This document shows positions 26,177 through 31,911 of a stretch of 60,447 bases of DNA, piece after piece. Position 1 is the stretch's first letter; each line of letters opens with the position of its first letter. This DNA comes from a virus. The DNA lies in IMG/VR virus record IMGVR_UViG_3300045282_000062, positions 1 through 60,447 of that record. One strand, given 5' to 3'. The translations under genes were made by a program, and so were the position numbers. The notes beneath the pieces are model-generated. The model saw only the letters and a program-made list of their open reading frames with translations. It had not been told where the DNA came from and made no database searches.

Positions 26177-26556
26177 AGTCTTTTCCAGAATGATTTTTTA
26201 GGCGCTGGTTTTGTCGGAATGTTTTTCACGTATTCATCATAGGGTGAATAGTTTGCAGGTATCGGATTTTTACAAATGAAAAATACCATTGTATAATTGC
26301 TGTCACTTTTTTCGCGTTCAAGTATATGCCAGCCAGCTTTAACATAACTGTCCAGTACCTGAAAAATAGATGCCATATTACCGCGGAAATACTGCATATC
26401 AAAATTTAGCCAACATATTCTGCCTTCATTCAGCGATTCACTGAATGTGACTATATCGCGGTCCACTTTGCGCCTGATTTCTTTTTTAATCGCAGCTATG
26501 CGCGCCAGTTTAGTCATGCGCACTTTTTCGCCGGTCAGGTCACTAGGTTTAATCAT
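26164..26556 (-). CDS. unknown protein of glycan operon
   Basis: A 130-residue protein: basic helical start (KLARIAAIKKEIRRKVDRD), a middle with LNEGRICWLNFDMQYFRG and a proline-rich end (NIPTKPAPKKSFWKRLWNY). Its WKRLW-type tail could be amphipathic. No family recognised. Second gene of the operon after the RHH gene, with 4-bp overlap. Confidence 0.6.
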   Translation of the reverse strand: MIKPSDLTGEKVRMTKLARIAAIKKEIRRKVDRDIVTFSESLNEGRICWLNFDMQYFRGNMASIFQVLDSYVKAGWHILEREKSDSNYTMVFFICKNPIPANYSPYDEYVKNIPTKPAPKKSFWKRLWNY

Positions 26557-26744
26557 TTCTTATTCTTTGGCAGTGGTGTACTGACCACATGATCTTCAAT
26601 AATTTTACCTAAATATTGTTTCGTGCTGCGCTTATCGGCTGCCGCCAGGGCGTCTAATTTATCCAAAAGATCATTGCGCACGTCCACTGTTTTAGGCTGA
26701 AAACCAGCCTGTTTTTGAATTTTGTAATAGTTTGGTGTAGGCAT
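26553..26744 (-). CDS. ribbon-helix-helix DNA-binding protein
   Basis: A 63-residue protein. After 18 residues it shows TVDVRNDLLDKLDALAAA and STKQYLGKIIEDHV, the strand-helix-helix pattern of CopG/Arc-type dimers. It is the first gene of the glycan operon, next to a divergent promoter carrying AGTACT boxes. RHH dimers bind short palindromic boxes spaced by about one helical turn, which makes this the best candidate for the protein that recognises the AGTACT-N5-AGTACT sites. That link is inferred. Confidence 0.72.
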   Translation of the reverse strand: MPTPNYYKIQKQAGFQPKTVDVRNDLLDKLDALAAADKRSTKQYLGKIIEDHVVSTPLPKNKK

Positions 26745-26752
26745 AATGGGGC

Positions 26753-26783
26753 TAAAGATAGTACTTTTTTGATACCAAAAAAA
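26753..26783 (-). promoter_or_regulatory. promoter of glycan operon (minus arm of bidirectional region)
   Basis: TATCTTTA on the minus strand (26760-26753), eight bases before the RHH ATG. A T-tract at the -33 position (26783-26780) is 19 bp away; TTTG also occurs 15 bp away. An AGTAC half-site abuts the box, and a degenerate second one (GATACC on the plus strand) follows. Confidence 0.55.
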
Positions 26784-26796
26784 TTTTTGAAATAAA

Positions 26797-26827
26797 TTTG
26801 GTTAGTACTAAAAAAGTACTATCTTTA
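26797..26827 (+). promoter_or_regulatory. plus-strand promoter with perfect AGTACT operator
   Basis: TTTG (26797-26800), a 19-bp spacer and TATCTTTA (26820-26827). The spacer holds the perfect inverted repeat TAGTACT-AAAAA-AGTACTA (26803-26821). The same promoter with nearly the same bases occurs in reverse at 47295-47325, including a shared AAATAAATTTGGTTAGTACT stretch. The first ATG is at 26837, nine bases after the box. Confidence 0.75.
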
Positions 26828-26836
26828 CATATCAGA

Positions 26837-27037
26837 ATGAAAAAGGAAAAACAAATACAGGATATAATTGATAAGCTTAATAGTGGCGTAGTATTTCAAA
26901 ATGATGTAGCCGATTATCAATTTATCCAAAAGAAAGACGGCCTGATGTTATTGTTTTCAAATGGTCACTACACATTTTTTACGGACCAAATAAAATTCGC
27001 AAAAAAGATTTTAAAAGCCATGAACGGGCAAATGTAA
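26837..27037 (+). CDS. small plus-strand protein
   Basis: From ATG at 26837 a 66-residue protein (KKEKQIQDIIDKLNSG; YQFIQKKDGLMLLFSNG). Earlier in-frame codons lie inside the promoter and can be excluded. It is the first of a set of seven small plus-strand genes. Mixed strand-helix, no family recognised. Expected to be expressed early from the operator-controlled promoter. Confidence 0.6.
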   Translation: MKKEKQIQDIIDKLNSGVVFQNDVADYQFIQKKDGLMLLFSNGHYTFFTDQIKFAKKILKAMNGQM

Positions 27038-27053
27038 TAACGGACGGTAAAAA

Positions 27054-27080
27054 CAAGGGGCGCCCATGGCCCCTAAATTT
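27054..27080 (+). terminator. weak hairpin after first plus-strand gene
   Basis: Six-bp stem AGGGGC / GCCCCT (27056-27074) followed by AAATTTTAAAA. It may partly end or stabilise the first transcript. Low confidence. Confidence 0.3.
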
Positions 27081-27094
27081 TAAAAACAATCAAA

Positions 27095-27472
27095 ATGACA
27101 ACAGATAACAAGCATCCTAAAACTGTAACCGATTTTGACGGCCACGTAAGAAATATTAAAGACTATCAAAAAAGTCTTATGGATTACCCATCCCTTGTCC
27201 ATAAGGTTATGGCTGATGATGGAAGCACTCACTTAGTCGGCATTACTTTAAGAACGCAAAAGTGTGGTTGCGAAATTGTTGGATGTGGAACTTTGCAATT
27301 TCCGGTAACAATAAAATACTGCCCTTTACATTCAGCCGCACCGGATATGCTGGAAGCGTTGAAAGAGGCCGAAAGCAGGCTGGAACATGGTGATTTTTAT
27401 AAAACATCACCGCTGCTTATTCCATTAATGAAGCAAATCAAAGCAGCCATTTACAATGCAGAAAAAAAATAA
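27095..27472 (+). CDS. unknown small protein with cysteine cluster
   Basis: A 125-residue protein with KCGCEIVGCG and YCPLH in the middle (about residues 56-80), which could form a metal site, and a helical tail (MLEALKEAESRLEHG). It overlaps the next gene by 17 bp. Small Cys-rich proteins of this sort are common in early phage regions. Function unknown. Confidence 0.6.
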   Translation: MTTDNKHPKTVTDFDGHVRNIKDYQKSLMDYPSLVHKVMADDGSTHLVGITLRTQKCGCEIVGCGTLQFPVTIKYCPLHSAAPDMLEALKEAESRLEHGDFYKTSPLLIPLMKQIKAAIYNAEKK

Positions 27473-27641
27473 ATTGATTCGTTCTATTCTTGATCCAAAG
27501 GCAGACTTAACGGGGGTTTGCTATAATTGCTTAAACGGGGCTCACTCTATTTGTGAACACAAGGGGTGTACTTGTAAGAAAAATAAACATAAACCGTGGT
27601 GGTGGAAGCCAGTACCTCCAAAGCACAGGAACAAACAATAA
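27456..27641 (+). CDS. small cysteine-rich basic protein
   Basis: A 61-residue protein with a CYNC ... CEHKGCTC cluster (about residues 22-40) likely binding zinc and a basic, W/P-rich C-terminus (KHKPWWWKPVPPKH). It may bind nucleic acid. No family recognised. Confidence 0.55.
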   Translation: MQKKNKLIRSILDPKADLTGVCYNCLNGAHSICEHKGCTCKKNKHKPWWWKPVPPKHRNKQ

Positions 27642-27653
27642 ACCAATAGAATC

Positions 27654-27872
27654 ATGCTACTATTTCAGAAAATAAACGGCAAATTTGAAGTCATCCAATG
27701 TGATGACGCGGCAATGTCATTCACTGAAAAAATACGTGAATTAAAAACTACATGGCTCAAAGATGATAATGTAGCGGAAATTGAACAAATCAACTATCAA
27801 AACGGCGACACCAGCATGCGCCTGAAAGATCGGACCGGTAAAATAATCACAGAATATAAATTGACCCACTAA
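27654..27872 (+). CDS. unknown small protein
   Basis: A 72-residue protein of mixed strands (LLFQKINGKFEVIQCDD; DTSMRLKDRTGKIITEYKL). It is directly followed by the next gene without a gap. No family recognised. Confidence 0.55.
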   Translation: MLLFQKINGKFEVIQCDDAAMSFTEKIRELKTTWLKDDNVAEIEQINYQNGDTSMRLKDRTGKIITEYKLTH

Positions 27873-28133
27873 ATGGAAAAGCCTAAATTAAAAATTCAAA
27901 AAACCACGCTGCCACCAGCGCAGCCGTCTTTCAATCACGTATTTCAGAATACGCAGGACAAGCCCAAAAACCAAATCGATTTGGGCCGCGCATTTGATCA
28001 GCTGAAAAACCGGCTGATTGCAGCTGGCGTTATCGCGCTAATTTGTTTCACCGTTTCCTGTGCAGGCGGCCATGCATACGCTGGCGGTCCGTGCAGCGCA
28101 AACAAAAACATGGTGGGCTATGGCGGAAAATAA
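27873..28133 (+). CDS. small membrane protein
   Basis: An 86-residue protein: polar N-terminal half (about 1-45), a hydrophobic helix (LIAAGVIALICFTVSC) and a short tail with CSANKNMVGYGGK. The TVSC sequence resembles a lipobox, but it is too far from the start for a normal lipoprotein signal; a single-pass membrane protein is more likely. Function unknown. Confidence 0.55.
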   Translation: MEKPKLKIQKTTLPPAQPSFNHVFQNTQDKPKNQIDLGRAFDQLKNRLIAAGVIALICFTVSCAGGHAYAGGPCSANKNMVGYGGK

Positions 28134-28359
28134 ATCTATACACGAATTCACCCCGGCCGAAATCGAAACAATCAACGCCCTGAAGGAAGTAACAAACGGC
28201 ACCATTTGGGGTAGTGCTATCCATAATTTTTTGCACAGCGATTTCAGCCGATCAGATTTTTGGATTTTAATCCGTGATTTGCGCAGCCAGAATATGGACA
28301 GCCCTAGTGTGATGCAGGAAATTTTAGGGCCAGCATACCCAAAAGTAATAACGTTATGA
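28120..28359 (+). CDS. unknown small protein
   Basis: ATG at 28120 gives a 79-residue protein (ENKSIHEFTPAEIETINAL; RSDFWILIRDLRSQNMDS). The longer frame is less likely since it would extend far into the preceding gene. It overlaps the membrane-protein gene by 14 bp and the lipoprotein gene by 4 bp. No family recognised. Confidence 0.55.
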   Translation: MAENKSIHEFTPAEIETINALKEVTNGTIWGSAIHNFLHSDFSRSDFWILIRDLRSQNMDSPSVMQEILGPAYPKVITL

Positions 28360-28751
28360 AAAAAATATTATCCGCATTCCTGATGGCTGCTATAGTCATC
28401 AGCTGCACAAAATCAAACGACAAACCTAGTGGCCCGGATAATTCCGGCTACAGGATCTATTTAAAGGCGTCTGCGCCCGCGCAGTTCACGTCACTGGAAA
28501 CATCAGTGCTAAGTGATAAGCAGCCCGTAAAAGGCAATTTCCCCACAGCTAATGCGGTCCTGTACACATCTGTAGGCGAAAATGCTGATATCATAGTGGG
28601 CACCAGCAGCCCCGCTACAGGTTATCATATTCTGATTGAACAAAACCTGGCTGTTTTAAAGCAGTACGATATCACGATGGCCGCCAGCGTAATCAAGTTT
28701 GAAAACGTAAACCCGGCCAAGGGTGATATTTGGATTTATCTGGAAAAATGA
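28356..28751 (+). CDS. small lipoprotein
   Basis: A 131-residue protein with a lipobox: KKILSAFLMAAIVISCTKS, lipid attachment expected at C17. The mature domain is strand-rich (YRIYLKASAPAQF, NADIIVGTSSPATGYHILI). It would be anchored in the host envelope. No family recognised. Possible role in superinfection exclusion, by analogy only. Confidence 0.65.
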   Translation: MKKILSAFLMAAIVISCTKSNDKPSGPDNSGYRIYLKASAPAQFTSLETSVLSDKQPVKGNFPTANAVLYTSVGENADIIVGTSSPATGYHILIEQNLAVLKQYDITMAASVIKFENVNPAKGDIWIYLEK

Positions 28752-28927
28752 CAAAGCAGGAAAAACAAAAACAGGACGCATCGCAGGCGCTGATCATGGC
28801 GGCCATTTTATTATTGCAGTCAGGCATTGAAGTATTGCAGGGTGAATTCAAATTTAATGGCCGTCCATACGAAATAATTATAAAACCGGCCTTTGATCCG
28901 GGTCCAATAAAAAACCCCATCAACTAA
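28748..28927 (+). CDS. small helical protein, last plus-strand gene
   Basis: ATG at 28748 overlaps the lipoprotein stop as ATGA, giving 59 residues (TKQEKQKQDASQALIMAAIL; EIIIKPAFDPGP). Possibly one weak membrane helix (LIMAAILLLQSG). Ends just before a terminator. Confidence 0.55.
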   Translation: MTKQEKQKQDASQALIMAAILLLQSGIEVLQGEFKFNGRPYEIIIKPAFDPGPIKNPIN

Positions 28928-28950
28928 ATGACAGGGTTTACTTTTTTCTA
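28911..28950 (+). terminator. terminator of plus-strand operon
   Basis: AAACCC (28912-28917) pairs with GGGTTT (28934-28939), followed by ACTTTTTTC. It marks the end of the plus operon, in front of the convergent minus gene at 28977. Confidence 0.55.
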
Positions 28951-28976
28951 ATCGGACAAAATCAAAGAAAGTTCTT

Positions 28977-29372
28977 TTACACTGTGGGCGCTGGCGCGGT
29001 GCCATCAGCTGGCGGTGCTGGTTCAGTCACCGGTGCATCAGGGTTTAAATCATCCAATCCCTGTGCCAATGTTTTCAAACGTGCTATTGCTGCGTCTACA
29101 CCGGGTGTAGATCCACCGCCAGCAGCTATTTCAGCTTCCAGGGTGCCGATTTCAGCAGTGAGTTCAGTTTTCGATTTGTCCAGTTGATCGGCTATGCCGT
29201 TCAATTGGGCCTCTACTTCAGCTTGTGTGGCCATGATTAAATCAGTTTTAACGTTAAAAATATGTTTGAATTCGCTGATTTTTTCCAGTACAAGTTCCAT
29301 GAAGTCTTTCAGCATGCCGTCATGCGGATTTTCAAATTTATGAATAACTTCTACTTTTATTTCCAGCGCCAT
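28977..29372 (-). CDS. coiled-coil protein with A/P-rich tail
   Basis: A 131-residue protein: N-terminal strand-helix (EIKVEVIHKFENPHDG), a coiled coil (MATQAEVEAQLNGIADQLD, about 47-85) and an A/P/D-rich end (PAPPADGTAPAPTV). Similar short coiled-coil proteins are seen in Bacteroides phages, where they may form virion decoration or trimeric spikes. It has its own promoter. Confidence 0.6.
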   Translation of the reverse strand: MALEIKVEVIHKFENPHDGMLKDFMELVLEKISEFKHIFNVKTDLIMATQAEVEAQLNGIADQLDKSKTELTAEIGTLEAEIAAGGGSTPGVDAAIARLKTLAQGLDDLNPDAPVTEPAPPADGTAPAPTV

Positions 29373-29377
29373 GGATA

Positions 29378-29407
29378 CGAATTTAGTACTTTTTTGTTAC
29401 TAACAAA
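29378..29407 (-). promoter_or_regulatory. promoter with degenerate AGTACT operator
   Basis: Minus-strand TTTG (29407-29404), an 18-bp spacer and TAAATTCG (29385-29378). The spacer contains AGTAAC-AAAAA-AGTACT, the two-box pattern with one box degraded. The ATG at 29372 is five bases from the box. Confidence 0.5.
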
Positions 29408-29418
29408 TTAAATTATGA

Positions 29419-29598
29419 TTATCTTGCTACACGTTTAATGCGTGGGTTTTTCATCAGGGCTGAATGGCCTGCATTACGGGCGGCACTGGCCACGATGGCG
29501 TGGGCGCGGTTTAGGCTGATGCCTTCCTTTTTAGAAATGTGGGCTGACACGGCAGCAAAGCCCGGATGTTTGGCGGTATGTTTTACTTTTGGTGGCAT
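29419..29598 (-). CDS. small basic protein
   Basis: ATG at 29598 gives 59 residues, rich in K, H and R (PPKVKHTAKHPGFAAV; RIKRVAR end). The pattern HPGFAAVSAHISKKEGIS is often seen in small phage proteins near head genes. It could bind DNA. Family not named. Confidence 0.6.
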   Translation of the reverse strand: MPPKVKHTAKHPGFAAVSAHISKKEGISLNRAHAIVASAARNAGHSALMKNPRIKRVAR

Positions 29599-29625
29599 AG
29601 TATAAAATTTTATTTTATGGAAGTT

Positions 29626-29805
29626 ATGAATTTTTCTGTGGATCTGGATCTGAAAACCATTTTTGCGCAGATATCGGACGGCGGCCAAATTCAAATGGTC
29701 AATATCGATTTAGATAAATACCAGGCGTTTTTGGATCAAAACCGATTGAAACAAAATAAAAAATCTTTGGTGTCCTACCTTACCGCTAATCCAGTGGCTG
29801 TTTAA
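29626..29805 (+). CDS. small plus-strand protein inside head block
   Basis: A 59-residue protein (NFSVDLDLKTIFAQISDGG; NIDLDKYQAFLDQNRL) on the opposite strand to its neighbours. TTTG (29588-29591), a 19-bp spacer and TATTTTAT (29611-29618) precede it; ATG at 29626 lies seven bases past the box, as in the other promoters. An ATG at 29617 is possible but would overlap the box. Its end overlaps the convergent gene at 29786 by 20 bp. No family recognised. Confidence 0.5.
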   Translation: MNFSVDLDLKTIFAQISDGGQIQMVNIDLDKYQAFLDQNRLKQNKKSLVSYLTANPVAV

Positions 29806-29989
29806 GCCCCATTTTTTGTTTCACTTCATCAAATAGTATGCCCGGCACCTGTCCGGGTATTTCTTTTTTATGATCATTTAGGCCATAGAAAATTTCATCA
29901 GGTATGCCATCCACCGGAAATGCCGGACACGTACCATCTTCAATATCGAAATGAATACAGGCGAAACATATCGGACGGTCATATATCAT
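29786..29989 (-). CDS. small cysteine-containing protein following MuF gene
   Basis: ATG at 29989 overlaps the MuF stop as ATGA, giving 67 residues. The start RPICFACIHF and DGTCPAF form a CxxC...C pattern and the protein continues with EIFYGLNDHKKEIPGQVPG. Versions of this protein sit next to minor head genes in Bacteroidota phages. Function unknown, perhaps a metal-binding head accessory. Confidence 0.65.
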   Translation of the reverse strand: MIYDRPICFACIHFDIEDGTCPAFPVDGIPDEIFYGLNDHKKEIPGQVPGILFDEVKQKMGLKQPLD

Positions 29990-31911
29990 GGGCGTAATAA
30001 TTTTAAAGTCTCTGCTTTCCACACGCTGAATTTAGTACCTGTGCCCTGCACAAAATCGGTATAGTAAGTTTGCAGCATTGTGTCACCTATTTCCGTGGCC
30101 AGTTCGCGGGGCTTTGGCGCGCCAATATATTCGGCCCATCCTTCAGCAATCATTTCAGCTTTTAATGAACTTGCACTAGCTGATCGGGCGCCGGCTGTGG
30201 CCGCGTATGTACTTAATTTTGTAGCCACTGATGGTTCACCTAAAGCCCGTTCACGATTATAAATAGCATTGAATTCGGGCGAATTTCTAAACCCTGTCAA
30301 TTTATCAATTTCGTGGCCGTATTCGTGCGTCAGGATCTGCTGATAATCCTGCGTACCCGGCACCCACCAGCCATTTGCTATTTGCTTTTCTACATGCGCG
30401 ATGTAGTCAGTTCTATTTATTTGTTGTTCGTTTGCGTACACGCCGGTATATTTTGCCAGTTTAAGCGTTTTACCTTCGTTAGTATAATCCTGATATTGTA
30501 CACTCATGGCGTGTGTGGTTTTGCCCCACGAAACGGGCGCTGATCTGGCGAATTTAGCCGCAGAATTGTCAGCCACTTTTTGCCCATACAATTTGACATA
30601 GTTTTGATACCGGTCCAAAGATTTATAGAAAGTGAGCGCATCCGCTTTTATTTGGGTTTTCATGGCCTGTAAACTGCCTGTGCCGGTTATTTTGTAATCT
30701 TTAAAAATGGCCAGCTGATCATGTAGCTGCTGATTCATCTGATTAGCGGCTGTTAAATTCAATTTCCCGTAATTCACAAAATCCAGTCCAAGTGATTTTG
30801 CGTAGGCATTCGCTTCAGCAATAGTGGTGGCTTCTTTAAAATCAGGCAGCTGCCTGGTGGCAGGCGCTGGTGCCGGCGCAGGTGCCGGCGCAGGGGGCGG
30901 CACTGGCTTCGTATCTGCCGGGGCTGGTGATGGCGGCGGTTCAGGCTTTGGCGCCGGCACGGGCACTTTGCCCACATTCACGGCAGCCATCACCCTGTTA
31001 TATGTTTCCGGGTCCGTCTGCTGCACGTACTGATCAGTCACCGGCCGGGGCTGGTGCCCGCAGTTATACCCACCTAACAATATCAGAAAATTAGCCGGCG
31101 TTTCGGTCGGATACATACCCTGCGGCAATCCTGTCTTATCGTATAGCGGCACCTTTGTCAGTTCGCCTGTTTTCTTATCTGTGTAATACAGGCCATCAGC
31201 TTTCATCAAAGATGGTATTTCGGACACATGGAAAAACCGGCGTTCGTGCATCGCTATGCAAAATGGCCGGCTGGTTTCTATCAAAGAATTCGCGTAGTCA
31301 TACCATTGAAAATTCAAATCATCTGTCACCGTCTTTGTGTACTGCCTGGTGAATTGATTAATGGCATCCGTAGTTATCTGCCGGACGTATTTAGTCAGCA
31401 GGCCATCATCTTTACTGGTATCCGTCAAAGTTTTCCGCAGCTGGTTTTCCAAACTTTTATACGATCCGCCAGCTGTAATACCTGTCTGTAGAATTTGTGC
31501 TATTTCATCAGCGATATTCGGCCCCACGCCATTTTCTGTTAGCGAATTCACGGTATCCTGGACGGCCTGCGTCCTGATTTCGCGCAGCAGTGGCCCCGGG
31601 GTAAATGAAGCTTCCACCGTTTTCCAATAGGAATTCTGCAAGGTGGCCACTGTCTGATAGGTATCTACAAATTGTTTGACCTGATTTAAATAGTCATCCG
31701 TCATAATCAGGCCATCCAACTTTCCTTTAATACTGTTAACAATTTTAATATTGTTAACTGTAGTTTTGATATCATCATTGGCGTCCGTGTCCAGCCGTTT
31801 CAATTGCTGTAGGATACCATCTAACATATCCTGCTGGATACCCGGAATGCCGGCGTTAAAATCCGCAATGGATTTATTGATAAGCTTTACGATATCATTA
31901 AATGTGGCCAT
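29986..31911 (-). CDS. MuF minor head protein fused to a zincin metallopeptidase domain
   Basis: A 641-residue protein. Residues 1-300 resemble the SPP1 gp7 / Mu gpF minor head protein: helical start, FTRQYTKTVTDDLNFQWY and the GYNCGHQPRPV end. A proline/alanine linker (about 315-352; PAPAPAPAPAPA) leads to a C-terminal domain with HEYGH (529-533) followed by AEGWAEYI (about 588-595), the HExxH plus distant glutamate of zincin peptidases. MuF-to-effector fusions are known in polymorphic phage toxin systems, where the effector is packaged in the capsid and ejected. The linker length suggests a separate cargo domain. An autoprocessing head protease is the alternative. Confidence 0.8.
   Translation of the reverse strand: MATFNDIVKLINKSIADFNAGIPGIQQDMLDGILQQLKRLDTDANDDIKTTVNNIKIVNSIKGKLDGLIMTDDYLNQVKQFVDTYQTVATLQNSYWKTVEASFTPGPLLREIRTQAVQDTVNSLTENGVGPNIADEIAQILQTGITAGGSYKSLENQLRKTLTDTSKDDGLLTKYVRQITTDAINQFTRQYTKTVTDDLNFQWYDYANSLIETSRPFCIAMHERRFFHVSEIPSLMKADGLYYTDKKTGELTKVPLYDKTGLPQGMYPTETPANFLILLGGYNCGHQPRPVTDQYVQQTDPETYNRVMAAVNVGKVPVPAPKPEPPPSPAPADTKPVPPPAPAPAPAPAPATRQLPDFKEATTIAEANAYAKSLGLDFVNYGKLNLTAANQMNQQLHDQLAIFKDYKITGTGSLQAMKTQIKADALTFYKSLDRYQNYVKLYGQKVADNSAAKFARSAPVSWGKTTHAMSVQYQDYTNEGKTLKLAKYTGVYANEQQINRTDYIAHVEKQIANGWWVPGTQDYQQILTHEYGHEIDKLTGFRNSPEFNAIYNRERALGEPSVATKLSTYAATAGARSASASSLKAEMIAEGWAEYIGAPKPRELATEIGDTMLQTYYTDFVQGTGTKFSVWKAETLKLLRP

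Noticed and set aside
30824-31033. Plus-strand ORF with GAGAGAG repeats
   Set aside because: Antisense of the MuF proline/alanine linker.
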